Source: Pseudomonas guariconensis
GTDB taxonomy: Bacteria; Pseudomonadota; Gammaproteobacteria; Pseudomonadales; Pseudomonadaceae
Assembly: GCF_900102675.1 (NCBI RefSeq)
Contig: NZ_FMYX01000007.1
Location: 186,001-250,000, forward strand
DNA: 64,000 bases
Direction: 5' to 3'
The notes beneath the pieces were generated by a model that worked only from the letters and a program-made list of their open reading frames with translations, did no database searches and was not told the origin of the DNA. The stretch's first letter is position 1. The number at the start of each line of letters is the position of its first letter. This document shows, in pieces, positions 9,763-20,351 of the stretch. The translations under genes and the position numbers were made by a program.

Positions 9763-10497
9763 TCAGAAACCGATGAAGGCGTAGTAGAGCGGCGGTTCGG
9801 CGGTGGTCGACAGACCGAGTGCGGCCAACTCGTGCATCAGGGGCGGGGCTTCGATGTGCAAGGTCCAGGGCGCCTGGTTGTCGGCCGGCAGCTGTTCCAA
9901 GGCCGCGGCGAAAGCGTCCATGGCGGGCAGGTAGGCCGTGAAGCCGTTGCCCTTGAGAGCGCTGGTGGTCATGCCCAAGGCTTGGCAGAGGGCCACCTTG
10001 GCGGCGATGTCGTCACGGTCGGCCTGGCGCGAGGCTTCGATCAGGGCGCGCAGGTGCGGGTCCACCAGTGACTGGCCGTGGATCAGTTCAGGGCCTTGGC
10101 TCCAGGCGTCGGGCGGACAGTCCTTGTTTTCCGGACGCAGGGGCAGGTGCGGGTTGATCTCGGCCGGGTAGATGCGGCAAACCAACGGGCGGGTCTCATA
10201 GATAGTGCACAGGTCGTTGTCGTCCAGGTTGCGGCAACGGCCCGGGTTGAAGGCGGCGAACGTCACCGACACGTGCAGCCGGGCCGTGCCGCAGACAACC
10301 GGGTAGGCCCGGCGCAGGACATGGTCGCGTTGTTCTGCCGGCATGCCGGGGCCGTCGCAGACGAACCCTTCGATCAGCACCACCACCTGGCCGCCGTTGG
10401 CCGCCCATTGGCGGGTTTCGTCCAGGGTCAGCGGCACATGATGGCCGGTGCAGCACTTGCCGCAACCGGTGCAGGCGAAACGAATGCTGTCGCTCAC
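9763..10497 (-). CDS. YkgJ-family cysteine-cluster protein
   Basis: A 244-residue cytoplasmic protein with the Fe/Zn-binding cysteine cluster signature near its start (CTGCGKCC) and later cysteines in NDLCTIYETRPLVCRIYP. The family (YkgJ/UPF0153) includes flagellin lysine N-methylases, but most members lack a known role. The GTG start at 10497 overlaps the stop of the upstream small gene by 4 nt (GTGA), implying coupling; an ATG at 10515 adding six residues is the alternative. The stop lies next to the convergent Aer-like gene, with 1 bp between them. Confidence 0.8.
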   Translation of the reverse strand: MSDSIRFACTGCGKCCTGHHVPLTLDETRQWAANGGQVVVLIEGFVCDGPGMPAEQRDHVLRRAYPVVCGTARLHVSVTFAAFNPGRCRNLDDNDLCTIYETRPLVCRIYPAEINPHLPLRPENKDCPPDAWSQGPELIHGQSLVDPHLRALIEASRQADRDDIAAKVALCQALGMTTSALKGNGFTAYLPAMDAFAAALEQLPADNQAPWTLHIEAPPLMHELAALGLSTTAEPPLYYAFIGF

Positions 10498-10805
10498 GGC
10501 GCGCCTGGGCTCCATTCGCTGACGAAGGCCTGGTGACGCTGGCGGTCATACAGGCACAGCTCGGTGCCGGTGCGCTGCTGCATGTGCTTTTGCGGGTAGA
10601 TGCCCTCGATCAGCAGGACGCTGTAGCCCACCTGGTCGTCGAACTCCGCGGGTTTGCCGCGGGCATGGGCATCCTTGAGCTGGCTGGCGGCCAGGCAGCC
10701 CTTGAGCATCTGTTGGCGTTGTTCATTCCAGGCTTGACTGCTGGAAGCCTGGGCCATGCCGCTGGCGAGGATACAGGCGATCAGAAGGGTGCTGAGAAAC
10801 TTCAT
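10494..10805 (-). CDS. Small periplasmic protein of unknown function
   Basis: A 103-residue protein with a signal peptide (MKFLSTLLIACILASGMAQA). The mature domain has two Cys residues (KGCLAASQL and ELCLYDRQR) that could form a disulfide. Start: the ATG giving MKFLS; an in-frame TTG/CTG-type start six codons upstream would spoil the signal peptide. The 4-nt overlap with the downstream cysteine-cluster gene makes a two-gene operon. I do not recognise the family. Confidence 0.7.
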   Translation of the reverse strand: MKFLSTLLIACILASGMAQASSSQAWNEQRQQMLKGCLAASQLKDAHARGKPAEFDDQVGYSVLLIEGIYPQKHMQQRTGTELCLYDRQRHQAFVSEWSPGAP

Positions 10806-10894
10806 ACAAGGTACCGGCAACAAAACAACCGAAGGGCGCGAATTATGCCCGAGTCGTCCCGGGCAGCAAGCCAGGGAAATTGTCGCTGACTATA

Positions 10895-11794
10895 TCAGTG
10901 CTCGGCAAAGACCACGGCCCGCGCGGCCACCACCAGACAATCGGTCAGCTCGGGCGAAGAGAACTTGGTGAGAATCGCGTTGGCGCCGGCCAGCTTGGCT
11001 TTTTCGCCGCTCATGGTGCTGTCCAGCGAGGTGTGCAGCAGTACGTAGAGATGCTGGAAGTCCGGGCTTTCCCGCAGGGTGCGGGTGAAGGCGTAGCCGT
11101 CCATCTCTGACATCTCGATGTCCGAGACGATGATGTTGATTTCCCGCTCGGTGCCTTGCAGTTCCAGCAACACGTTGATCGCATCCTTGGCGCTGCGTGC
11201 GGTGTGGCATTCGATGCCCAGGTTGCGCAGGGTATGGATCGACTGCTGCAAAGCCACTTGGCTGTCATCCACCACCAGAATGTTGGCGGCCGCCAGCAGG
11301 CTGGCGTCTTCCTCGCTGAGTTCGCCTGGGTGCGGTTCTGGCTCGGGCGGTGCGATGGCGTGGATGACCTTTTCGATGTCCAGCACCTGCACCAAGGTGT
11401 TGTCGACCCGAGTCACGCCGGTGATGAACGAGCGGTTGCCCGAGCCGTAGGGGGGCGGCTTGATGTCGGTGCTCAGGCAGTGAACGATGCGGCTCACCGC
11501 CTGCACATGCAGGCCCTGGCGCGAACGGCTGATCTCGGTGACGATCAGGCAGCCACCGGACGGGTCGGCCAACGGCTGCTCGCCGATGGCGCGGGAGAGA
11601 TCGATCACCGACAGCGGGTTGCCGCGCAGCGTCGCCACGCCTTTGACGTGCGGATGCGATTCCGGCAGGCGGGTCAGCGGCGGGCAAGGGATGATCTCGC
11701 TGACTTTGAGCAGGTTGATCGCCATCAGCTTGCCGCTGCGCAAGGTGAACAGCAGCAGGGACAACGAGTCCGCACGGGCGTTTTGCGTGGCCAT
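10895..11794 (-). CDS. cheV: Chemotaxis coupling protein CheV (CheW-REC)
   Basis: A 299-residue soluble chemotaxis adaptor. Residues about 10-165 form a CheW-like domain that docks receptors to CheA (LMAINLLKVSEIIPCPPLTR; VIDLSRAIG). Residues about 175-299 form a receiver domain with phospho-acceptor Asp in IIVSDIEMSEMDGY and a conserved Lys in ANAILTKFSS. Phosphorylation of the receiver is thought to tune receptor adaptation. The ATG lies under a near-perfect sigma-28 promoter (11838-11864), consistent with flagellar/chemotaxis control. An AAAAGGAGGA sequence near 11821-11830 is on the wrong strand to serve as its ribosome site. Confidence 0.92.
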   Translation of the reverse strand: MATQNARADSLSLLLFTLRSGKLMAINLLKVSEIIPCPPLTRLPESHPHVKGVATLRGNPLSVIDLSRAIGEQPLADPSGGCLIVTEISRSRQGLHVQAVSRIVHCLSTDIKPPPYGSGNRSFITGVTRVDNTLVQVLDIEKVIHAIAPPEPEPHPGELSEEDASLLAAANILVVDDSQVALQQSIHTLRNLGIECHTARSAKDAINVLLELQGTEREINIIVSDIEMSEMDGYAFTRTLRESPDFQHLYVLLHTSLDSTMSGEKAKLAGANAILTKFSSPELTDCLVVAARAVVFAEH

Positions 11795-11837
11795 GGGCAA
11801 CCTTCGAGTCTGTCGGTAATAAAAGGAGGATGCCGGG

Positions 11838-11861
11838 TTATCGGCCTGTTGGGGCCAGGCT

Positions 11862-11864
<3 letters not shown>
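11838..11864 (-). promoter_or_regulatory. Sigma-28 (FliA) promoter of cheV
   Basis: On the minus strand: TAAAGCCT (11864-11857), an 11-bp spacer, then GCCGATAA (11845-11838). The consensus is TAAAGTTT-N11-GCCGATAA, so spacing and -10 are exact and only two -35 bases differ. The TAA of the -35 box is the stop codon of norR. The cheV ATG lies about 43 nt downstream. Confidence 0.88.
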
Positions 11865-13530
<1,666 letters not shown>

Positions 13531-13535
<5 letters not shown>

Positions 13536-13541
13536 ATGGAC
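13531..13541. promoter_or_regulatory. NorR-type operator, site 1
   Basis: GTCATATGGAC fits the GT-N7-AC core recognised by NorR. It covers the norR start codon (13533-13535), which would allow autorepression. It is the farthest from hmp of three similar sites. Confidence 0.5.
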
Positions 13542-13549
13542 TCCTGTTG

Positions 13550-13560
13550 GTCGTTATGAC
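13550..13560. promoter_or_regulatory. NorR-type operator, site 2
   Basis: GTCGTTATGAC fits GT-N7-AC and differs from site 3 at a single position, which supports a shared regulator. It lies 15 bp upstream of the norR ATG. Confidence 0.65.
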
Positions 13561-13575
13561 TATACGCGCATTGGT

Positions 13576-13586
13576 GTCGTTTTGAC
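13576..13586. promoter_or_regulatory. NorR-type operator, site 3
   Basis: GTCGTTTTGAC fits GT-N7-AC. It lies about 42 bp upstream of the putative -24 element of hmp, within the normal range for an enhancer-binding protein. Confidence 0.65.
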
Positions 13587-13627
13587 TCGCATTGCTTGAA
13601 AACCCCGTAAACACTGGGCTCAGAAGT

Positions 13628-13642
13628 TGGCACGGTTGATGA
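13628..13642 (+). promoter_or_regulatory. Putative sigma-54 promoter of hmp (degenerate -12)
   Basis: TGGCACGGTTGATGA: the -24 half is perfect (TGGCAC), but the position expected to be GC at -12 reads GA. Location downstream of the NorR sites and 50 bp before the hmp ATG supports it; the -12 mismatch weakens it. Confidence 0.45.
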
Positions 13643-13691
13643 AATACCGAGGGCAGACCAGTTCAAGCCCTAGGCTCAGGAGTCGTACCAA

Positions 13692-14870
13692 ATGCTCAAT
13701 GCCGAACAACGCGCAATCATCAAAGCCACTGTCCCGCTGCTCGAAAGCGGTGGCGAGGCCCTGACGACGCATTTCTACAAGATGATGCTCAGCGAGTACC
13801 CCGAAGTGCGCCCGCTGTTCAACCAGGCCCACCAGGCCAGCGGCGATCAGCCGCGCGCACTGGCCAACGGTGTGCTGATGTATGCCCGCCACATCGACCA
13901 GTTGGAGCAACTCGGTGGTCTGGTCGGGCAGATCATCAACAAGCATGTCGCCTTGCAGATCCTGCCCGAGCATTATCCGATCGTCGGCAGCTGCCTGCTG
14001 CGCGCTATCGAGGAAGTCCTTGGCAAGGACATCGCCACCGCTGAGGTGATCGCTGCCTGGGGCGCGGCCTACGGGCAATTGGCCGATATCCTGATCGGCG
14101 CCGAGGAAAGCCTCTATAAACAGAAAGAAGAAGCGGCCGGTGGCTGGCGCGGTACCCGTGAGTTTCGTCTGGTGCGTCGGGAGCAGGAGAGCAGCGAGAT
14201 CGTCTCTTTCTATTTCGCACCGGTGGATGGCAAGCCGGTCCTGAAAGCCGAGCCTGGCCAGTACATCGGCCTGCAGCTGTTCATCGACGGTGTCGAGCAG
14301 CGCCGGAACTATTCACTGTCGGCCCTGTGCGATGGCGAGCAGTACCGCATCAGCGTCAAACGTGAAGTCGGTGGCAAGGTGTCCAATTACCTGCATCAGC
14401 AACTGCAGGTCGGCCAGACCCTGCAATTGTTCCCGCCGTCCGGAGATTTCACCTTGACGCACAGCGACAAGCCGCTGGTGCTCATCAGCGGAGGCGTAGG
14501 CATTACGCCGACCCTGGCGATGCTCCAGGCCGCCTTGCAGACGCAACGCCCGGTGCATTTCATCCATTGCGCGCGCAACGGGGCGGTGCACGCCTTCCGT
14601 GACTGGATCGATGGCCTGGCGGCGCGTCATCCACAGCTCAAACGCTTCTATTGCTATGCCGAGCAGGACGGCAAGGGCGAGGCCGACGCGGTCGGGGTGC
14701 TGAGTCAGGAGCAACTGGGCCAGTGGCTGCCGGCCGAGCGTGATGTGGATGCCTACTTCCTGGGCCCGAAAGGCTTCATGGCGGCGGTCAAGCGCCACCT
14801 CAAGGACCTGGGTGTGCCCGAGCAGCAAAGCCGTTACGAATTCTTCGGGCCGGCGGCTGCGCTGGAGTGA
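13692..14870 (+). CDS. hmp: Flavohemoprotein nitric oxide dioxygenase Hmp
   Basis: A 392-residue cytoplasmic enzyme that converts NO, O2 and NAD(P)H to nitrate. The N-terminal globin domain (residues 1-138) has distal Tyr29 (THFYK), Gln53 and proximal His85 (NKHVALQI), all at canonical positions. The FAD domain contains RNYSLSAL, and the NAD domain contains SGGVGITPTLAML and ends with KRYEFFGPA-like sequence (QSRYEFFGP). Length equals the family norm (about 395). It is divergent from norR, matching the Pseudomonas fhp/fhpR arrangement, so NO-induced sigma-54 transcription is expected. Confidence 0.95.
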   Translation: MLNAEQRAIIKATVPLLESGGEALTTHFYKMMLSEYPEVRPLFNQAHQASGDQPRALANGVLMYARHIDQLEQLGGLVGQIINKHVALQILPEHYPIVGSCLLRAIEEVLGKDIATAEVIAAWGAAYGQLADILIGAEESLYKQKEEAAGGWRGTREFRLVRREQESSEIVSFYFAPVDGKPVLKAEPGQYIGLQLFIDGVEQRRNYSLSALCDGEQYRISVKREVGGKVSNYLHQQLQVGQTLQLFPPSGDFTLTHSDKPLVLISGGVGITPTLAMLQAALQTQRPVHFIHCARNGAVHAFRDWIDGLAARHPQLKRFYCYAEQDGKGEADAVGVLSQEQLGQWLPAERDVDAYFLGPKGFMAAVKRHLKDLGVPEQQSRYEFFGPAAALE

Positions 14871-14890
14871 AGCCTCGATAATCTGGTCAG

Positions 14891-14920
14891 TCCGCTTCGG
14901 GGTGCAATCCACGAAGCGGA
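14891..14920. other. Hairpin after hmp
   Basis: A 9-bp inverted repeat, TCCGCTTCG / CGAAGCGGA, with a 12-nt loop begins 20 bp after the hmp stop. It lacks a T run, so it may be a Rho-dependent or processing hairpin rather than a classical terminator. Confidence 0.45.
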
Positions 14921-14938
14921 CGACGCAGGATTTCCATT

Positions 14939-15045
14939 CCAATCGCTGGCAAGCCAGCTCTCGTATGCGGTGCTCCCGGACGTGGGTAATCGAGACGAAG
15001 CGAACGCGACATCGTTCGTGCGGGGGCTGGCTTGCCAGCGATTGG
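14939..15045. repeat. Inverted REP doublet
   Basis: The left arm CCAATCGCTGGCAAGCCAGC starts at 14939 and its near-perfect inverse GCTGGCTTGCCAGCGATTGG ends at 15045, about 64 bp apart. Each arm also contains an internal GCTGGCNNGCCAGC-like palindrome, the usual REPIN structure. This family differs in sequence from the other REP elements in the window. Confidence 0.65.
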
Positions 15046-15099
15046 ACCTGTAGGTCGCTTCTTATATAAGGAGATGAAATAAGCGAGGCCAATTTCATC

Positions 15100-15350
15100 T
15101 TTAATCTTCCTTTAATCACTGTATCCTTCACTCCCGGGTGTCGAGGGGCGTTCGCCTGTCCGGCATCCGGGTTGCCGCTTTTTGGCGGCTGACGTTGAAC
15201 CGACGTCGCCCCGGCTGGTCTGAAGACGTCATCGGATAGCCCCGCGCAGTGCTATCACGCCGCTTCCTCGACGCACGTGTAGACTGTCGCCCAGGCAGGC
15301 CATTGCCCCGACAGGCCTGGCGCTGCCTCTATCCATCGAAGGAATCGGTA
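15100..15350 (+). promoter_or_regulatory. Long structured 5' leader of dsbB with putative promoter
   Basis: A TTTAAT (15100-15105) and TATCCT (15122-15127) pair, 16 bp apart, could start a leader of about 217 nt. The leader has a closing helix GGGGCG (15145-15150) / CGCCCC (15207-15212). It encloses GCCGC/GCGGC (15174-15178/15185-15189) and GACGT/ACGTC (15191-15195/15203-15207). A CAGGCC/GGCCTG hairpin (15296-15301/15314-15319) sits just before the ribosome site AAGGA. No open frame here looks coding. Confidence 0.45.
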
Positions 15351-15857
15351 ATGAACGAACAAACATCGCGCCTGAATCGCGAACGGCGCTTCCTGGTTCT
15401 GCTGGGTGTGATCTGCCTGTCGTTGATCGGCGGGGCGCTCTACATGCAGGTAGTGCTCGGCGAGGCCCCATGCCCGCTGTGTATCCTGCAACGTTATGCG
15501 CTGCTGTTGATCGCGGTGTTCGCTTTCCTTGCCGCCGCCATGCCGGGAAAACGCAGCCTGACGTTCTTCGAGGCGTTGGTGGTGCTCAGCGCGATCGGCG
15601 GAATCGTTGCGGCCGGCAACCATGTGTATATACTCGCGCACCCGATGGTCAGCTGCGGTATCGACACGCTGCAGCCGATCGTCGATGACCTGCCGCTGGC
15701 GCAGGTCTGGCCACTGGCGTTCCAAGTCGATGGATTCTGCAGCACGCCATACCCGCCGATCCTCGGATTGTCCCTGGCTCAGTGGGCGCTTCTGGCGTTC
15801 GTCCTCACTGCCGTCTTGGTGCCGCTGGGTATCTATCGGAACCGACGCAAGGCTTAG
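15351..15857 (+). CDS. dsbB: Disulfide bond oxidoreductase DsbB
   Basis: A 168-residue inner-membrane protein with four predicted helices that reoxidises DsbA and passes electrons to ubiquinone. Both redox pairs are present: CPLC at residues 41-44 in the first periplasmic loop, and Cys102/Cys130 in the second. Arg48 of CILQRYA, the quinone-site Arg, is kept. Start: the ATG at 15351 after AAGGA; an upstream in-frame start lacks a ribosome site. It sits before the cyo quinol oxidase operon, which fits shared use of the quinone pool. Confidence 0.93.
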   Translation: MNEQTSRLNRERRFLVLLGVICLSLIGGALYMQVVLGEAPCPLCILQRYALLLIAVFAFLAAAMPGKRSLTFFEALVVLSAIGGIVAAGNHVYILAHPMVSCGIDTLQPIVDDLPLAQVWPLAFQVDGFCSTPYPPILGLSLAQWALLAFVLTAVLVPLGIYRNRRKA

Positions 15858-16414
15858 ACAAAAGTCCCGCTTCCGACCTCTTCTGTTGCACGGCGAGAAA
15901 CCAAAAGAAACTTGCCTCCCGCTTGACCCAGATCAACCACGAAGCCTTGTGCAATGCGGGCTTCAGGGCTATCAAGCGGGGTGCGACAAACTGTCGCGAA
16001 GTTGATTTTCCCTTCTGTATTGTTACCGAATTGGTAAAAGACTGTTGCGCAATAAGTCATAGTCAAGGGTGGGCGACCTATCTACAATCGCCCCCAATTT
16101 CCGTTCGGCACTGCTTGCAAGTCGCAGGATTGAAGGAAGCCGAGGCTCCTTTTTGCTGACTTCGTCAAGTTTCGCCCAACGGCGATACCGGGCGGACCCC
16201 CCTCCGCGTTTTCCCGCACCAAATGGACTTGGTCTGAAGTACAGGCCTGTTGCCTACGAAACCATAAGCACCGCTAACCCGCTTGACGCCAAGGTCCTGC
16301 AGTCGGACCTCCGGCAGGAGCGAGTACGGGCGCGAAATGCCTCACTTGGCAGGACGAAGTGTTGGCTACCAAAACACAAATTGCATTGAAGCAAGCTGAT
16401 CTAGAGGTCGTGAG
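15858..16414 (+). promoter_or_regulatory. cyo upstream region: ANR-box-like site and dyads
   Basis: A 557-bp gap before cyoA. At 15923-15936, TTGACCCAGATCAA differs by one base from the ANR/FNR consensus TTGAT-N4-ATCAA; ANR repression of cyo under low oxygen is known in P. putida. Downstream are GCGAC-N5-GTCGC (15983-15997) and the dyad TTACC-GAATT-GGTAA (16023-16037). The remaining 330 bp up to cyoA look like untranslated leader. A 106-codon frame at 16069-16389 has no recognisable domain or ribosome site and is not called. Confidence 0.55.
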
Positions 16415-17359
16415 ATGAGTAAAAAGCGTTACCCCAGACTGTTTGGCATATTGCCCTTTTTAGGCATGCTTTTACTCAGTGGGTGCAACTGGACCCTGCT
16501 CGACCCGAAGGGCCAGGTCGGCATTGAGCAAAAGAACCTGATCCTGATCGCCACTGGCCTGATGCTGCTGGTCGTCGTACCGGTCATCATCATGACCATC
16601 GCGTTCGCCTGGAAGTACCGTGCTTCCAACAAGGCTGCCACCTACACGCCCGACTGGTCGCACTCGACCAAGATCGAAGCGGCTGTCTGGATCATCCCGA
16701 TCCTGATCATCATTGCCCTGGGCTACGTCACCTACCACTCCACCCACAAGCTGGACCCGTACCGTCCACTGGATTCCGAAGTGAAGCCGGTGCAGATCGA
16801 CGTGGTCGCGCTGGACTGGAAGTGGCTGTTCATCTACCCGGAGCAGGGCATCGCCACCGTCAACAAGATCGTCTTCCCGGCTAATACCCCGGTCAACTTC
16901 CGCGTCACCTCCGACGCCGTGATGAACTCCTTCTTCATCCCGGGCCTGGGCGGCCAGATCTACGCCATGGCCGGCATGACCACCAAACTGCACCTGATCG
17001 CCAACGAGAACGGCGAATTCGACGGTATCAGCGCCAACTACAGCGGTGCTGGCTTCACCGGCATGAAATTCAAGGCTACTGCCACCTCCCAGGAAGACTT
17101 CGACAAGTGGGTCGCCGAGGTCAAGCAGTCGCCGAAGAAGCTGGACAAGGCTGAATACGACGCCTTGGCCAAACCAAGCGAAAACAACCCAGTCGCGCTG
17201 TATAGCGAGGCTTCGCCTGACCAGTTCCAGCTGATCGTCGACAAGTACGAAGGCATGAACCGCGGTCGTCCGAGCCACGAAGAAGCAGGCAGCAAAGATC
17301 TGGCCACTACCAAGGGTGTGGAATCGAGTATGCAACCAGCTGCCGGTGCAGAGGAGTAA
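16415..17359 (+). CDS. cyoA: Cytochrome bo3 ubiquinol oxidase subunit II, CyoA
   Basis: A 314-residue lipoprotein subunit of the quinol oxidase. The signal peptide ends in a lipobox (LLLSGC, acylated Cys24). Two membrane helices are followed by a periplasmic cupredoxin fold ([36 protein letters not shown]). The CuA ligands of cytochrome c oxidases are missing, as expected for a quinol oxidase. It is the first gene of cyoABCDE and cyoB follows after 3 bp. Confidence 0.97.
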   Translation: MSKKRYPRLFGILPFLGMLLLSGCNWTLLDPKGQVGIEQKNLILIATGLMLLVVVPVIIMTIAFAWKYRASNKAATYTPDWSHSTKIEAAVWIIPILIIIALGYVTYHSTHKLDPYRPLDSEVKPVQIDVVALDWKWLFIYPEQGIATVNKIVFPANTPVNFRVTSDAVMNSFFIPGLGGQIYAMAGMTTKLHLIANENGEFDGISANYSGAGFTGMKFKATATSQEDFDKWVAEVKQSPKKLDKAEYDALAKPSENNPVALYSEASPDQFQLIVDKYEGMNRGRPSHEEAGSKDLATTKGVESSMQPAAGAEE

Positions 17360-17362
17360 GAG

Positions 17363-19381
17363 ATGTTCGGTAAATTAAGCCTGGAGGCGATACCCTATCA
17401 CGAGCCGATAGTCATGGTGACGCTTGCCATGATTGCGCTCGGTGGTATCGCTTTGGTCGGTGCTATCACCTATTTCCGCAAGTGGACCTACTTGTGGACT
17501 GAGTGGCTGACCACGGTCGACCACAAGAAAATCGGGGTGATGTACATCATCGTCGCGATGGTCATGCTGCTGCGCGGCTTCGCCGACGCCATCATGATGC
17601 GTACCCAGCTGGCTGCCGCTACCGGCGGCGCCGAAGGCTACCTGCCGCCTGAACACTATGACCAGATCTTCACCGCCCACGGTGTGATCATGATCATCTT
17701 CATGGCGATGCCGTTCTTCACCGGCCTGATGAACCTGGCGGTTCCTCTGCAGATCGGTGCACGTGACGTTGCCTTCCCGTTCCTGAACTCCCTGAGCTTC
17801 TACCTGCTGCTGGCAGGCGTGCTGCTGGTCAACATCTCCCTGGGCGTTGGTGAATTCGCCAAGACCGGTTGGGTTGCCTATCCGCCGCTCGCGGGTATCC
17901 AGTACAGCCCTGGCGTGGGTGTGGACTACTACATCTGGGCGCTACAGCTATCCGGATTGGGTACGACGCTTACCGGTGTGAACTTCCTCGTCACCGTGAT
18001 GAAGATGCGCGCGCCTGGCATGAAGCTGATGGACATGCCGATCTTCACCTGGACCTGCACCTGGGCCAACGTGCTGATCGTCGCTTCCTTCCCGATCCTG
18101 ACCGCTGCACTGGCTCTGCTGACTGTTGACCGTTATCTGGACTTCCACATCTTCACCAACGAGCTTGGTGGGAACCCGATGATGTATGTCAACCTGTTCT
18201 GGGCCTGGGGTCACCCTGAGGTTTACATCCTGATCCTGCCGGCCTTCGGTGTGTTCTCGGAAGTCACCTCGACCTTCGCTGGCAAGCGTCTGTTCGGCCA
18301 CCACTCGATGATCTACGCATCGGGCGCGATCGCTGTTCTGGGCTTTGCCGTCTGGCTGCACCACTTCTTCACCATGGGTGCAGGCGCGAGCGTCAACACC
18401 TTCTTCGGTCTGGCGACGATGCTGATCTCCATTCCGACCGGTGTGAAGCTGTTCAACTGGCTGTTCACCATCTACCAGGGCCGTCTGCGTTTCACCGCGC
18501 CGATCATGTGGACCCTGGGCTTCATGGTCACCTTCTCGATCGGTGGTATGACTGGCGTTCTGCTGGCTGTTCCAGGTGCTGACTTCGTTCTGCACAACAG
18601 CCTGTTCGTTATCGCCCACTTCCACAACGTGATCATCGGTGGTGCGGTATTCGGCTACATCGCCGGCTTCGCCTATTGGTTCCCGAAAGCCTTCGGTTTC
18701 ACCCTGAACGAGAAGTGGGGCAAGGCTGCCTTCTGGTTCTGGATCTCCGGCTTCTACGTAGCGTTCATGCCGCTGTACGCCCTGGGCTTCATGGGTATGA
18801 CCCGTCGTCTGAACCACTCGGACAACCCGGCTTGGGAACCCTACCTGTACGTTGCCGTCGTCGGCGCCGTGCTGATCCTGTTCGGTATCGCTTGCCAGCT
18901 GATCCAGCTGTACGTATCGGTCCGCGACCGCAACCAGAACCTGGACGTCACTGGCGATCCATGGGGTGGCCGTACCCTGGAATGGTCGACTTCGTCGCCA
19001 CCTCCGTTCTACAACTTCGCCCACATGCCTGAGAAGGTTGGCCTGGACGCCTGGCACGAAGCCAAGGAAGCCGGTGTCGCCTACAAGCCTGCGGCCAAGT
19101 ACGAAGCGATCCACATGCCGAGCAATACCTCCACCGGTTTGTTCATGGGCCTGTTCCTGACCGTCTTCGGCTTCGCATTCATCTGGCACATCTGGTGGCT
19201 GGTTGGCGCGAGCCTGGTTGCAACCATCGCTGTCTTCGTTCGCCACGCCGCGCGTGACGACCAGGGCTACATGGTTCCGGCCGAAGAAGTGGCGCGCATC
19301 GAAGGCGAGCGCATGAAAGCGCTGGCCAAAGCAGGTGCTCTGCCTGCCGGCGCACGTGTCGAATCGTTTGAGCGGGTGTAA
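17363..19381 (+). CDS. cyoB: Cytochrome bo3 ubiquinol oxidase subunit I, CyoB
   Basis: The 672-residue catalytic heme-copper subunit that reduces O2 to water and pumps protons. Metal ligands are all visible: AHGVIMI (low-spin heme His), GHPEVYI (CuB His with the cross-linked Tyr), LHHFF (two CuB His) and IAHFHNV (heme o3 and low-spin heme His). Length equals the family norm (about 663-672). Codon use is strongly biased to C/G-ending codons, consistent with high expression. Confidence 0.98.
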   Translation: MFGKLSLEAIPYHEPIVMVTLAMIALGGIALVGAITYFRKWTYLWTEWLTTVDHKKIGVMYIIVAMVMLLRGFADAIMMRTQLAAATGGAEGYLPPEHYDQIFTAHGVIMIIFMAMPFFTGLMNLAVPLQIGARDVAFPFLNSLSFYLLLAGVLLVNISLGVGEFAKTGWVAYPPLAGIQYSPGVGVDYYIWALQLSGLGTTLTGVNFLVTVMKMRAPGMKLMDMPIFTWTCTWANVLIVASFPILTAALALLTVDRYLDFHIFTNELGGNPMMYVNLFWAWGHPEVYILILPAFGVFSEVTSTFAGKRLFGHHSMIYASGAIAVLGFAVWLHHFFTMGAGASVNTFFGLATMLISIPTGVKLFNWLFTIYQGRLRFTAPIMWTLGFMVTFSIGGMTGVLLAVPGADFVLHNSLFVIAHFHNVIIGGAVFGYIAGFAYWFPKAFGFTLNEKWGKAAFWFWISGFYVAFMPLYALGFMGMTRRLNHSDNPAWEPYLYVAVVGAVLILFGIACQLIQLYVSVRDRNQNLDVTGDPWGGRTLEWSTSSPPPFYNFAHMPEKVGLDAWHEAKEAGVAYKPAAKYEAIHMPSNTSTGLFMGLFLTVFGFAFIWHIWWLVGASLVATIAVFVRHAARDDQGYMVPAEEVARIEGERMKALAKAGALPAGARVESFERV

Positions 19382-19384
19382 TCA

Positions 19385-20008
19385 ATGTCCAGTCAAGTAA
19401 TCCACGCCGGCGCTCATGGTCACGACCATGGGCACGACGATCACCACCACGACTCGGGCCAGATGACCGTACTCGGTTTCTGGCTGTACCTGATGACCGA
19501 CTGCATCCTGTTTGCGTCGCTCTTCGCCACCTACGCGGTGCTGTCCGGCAGTTTTGCCGGCGGCCCGTCGGGTCATGACATCTTCCAGCTCGATTTCGTA
19601 GCTGTTGAAACCGCACTGCTGCTGCTGTCCTCGATCACCTTCGGCTTTGCCATGCTGCAGATGTTCAAGGGCAACAAAGGTGGCGTGCTGGGCTGGCTGG
19701 CCATCACCTTCCTGTTCGGTGCTGGCTTCATCGCGATGGAAGTCTATGAGTTCCATCACCTGATCGGCGAAGGCTTCGGCCCGAACCGCAGCGGCTTCCT
19801 GTCGGGCTTCTTCGCCCTGGTCGGCACCCACGGTCTGCACGTGACTGCCGGTCTGATCTGGATGGCTGTCCTGATGTATCAGATCAGCACCAAGGGCATC
19901 ACCCCGACCGCCAAGACCCGCATGAGCTGCCTGAGCCTGTTCTGGCACTTCCTGGACGTGGTCTGGATCTGCGTATTCACCGTCGTCTACCTGCTGGGAG
20001 TTCTGTAA
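19385..20008 (+). CDS. cyoC: Cytochrome bo3 ubiquinol oxidase subunit III, CyoC
   Basis: A 207-residue membrane protein with five predicted helices, the quinol-oxidase form of COX3. The His-rich N-terminus ([20 protein letters not shown]) precedes [19 protein letters not shown]. The C-terminus carries [19 protein letters not shown]. It lies 3 bp after cyoB and its stop overlaps the cyoD start. Confidence 0.97.
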   Translation: MSSQVIHAGAHGHDHGHDDHHHDSGQMTVLGFWLYLMTDCILFASLFATYAVLSGSFAGGPSGHDIFQLDFVAVETALLLLSSITFGFAMLQMFKGNKGGVLGWLAITFLFGAGFIAMEVYEFHHLIGEGFGPNRSGFLSGFFALVGTHGLHVTAGLIWMAVLMYQISTKGITPTAKTRMSCLSLFWHFLDVVWICVFTVVYLLGVL

Positions 20009-20340
20009 TGGCTAGCGCACACGACACTCATCACGAAGGCAACCACGGCAGCGTCAAGTCGTACGCGATCGGCTTCATCCTGTCGATCATCCTGACCGCG
20101 ATCCCGTTCGGTCTGGTGATGTACCCGAGCCTGCCGAAGAACCTGACCGTCCTGATCGTGGTGGCCATGGCCGTCATTCAGGTGGTGGTGCACCTGGTGT
20201 ACTTCCTGCACATGGACCGCTCGAAAGAGCAGCGTTCGAATGTGTCGACGTTCCTGTTCACCACTCTCGTAATCGCTCTGTTGGTCGGCCTGTCGCTGTG
20301 GATCATGTTCAGCATCCACATCGAAATGATGGCCAAGTGA
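20008..20340 (+). CDS. cyoD: Cytochrome bo3 ubiquinol oxidase subunit IV, CyoD
   Basis: A 110-residue subunit with three helices (SYAIGFILSIILTAIPFGL; VVVHLVYFLHMD; LVIALLVGLSLWIMFSIH). It is needed for assembly of CuB in subunit I. The ATG shares a base with the cyoC TAA stop. Confidence 0.96.
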   Translation: MASAHDTHHEGNHGSVKSYAIGFILSIILTAIPFGLVMYPSLPKNLTVLIVVAMAVIQVVVHLVYFLHMDRSKEQRSNVSTFLFTTLVIALLVGLSLWIMFSIHIEMMAK

Positions 20341-20351
20341 GGTAAGACTGC

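Noticed and set aside
14313..15131. A 272-codon minus-strand frame across the end of hmp and the following repeat
   Set aside because: It runs through an inverted REP doublet and the antisense of hmp.
16069..16389. A 106-codon plus-strand frame in the cyo leader
   Set aside because: No ribosome site, no family, and composition unlike the neighbouring genes; more likely untranslated leader.
17948..19246. A 432-codon minus-strand frame opposite cyoB
   Set aside because: It is the reverse complement of a highly expressed membrane protein gene and has no start context.
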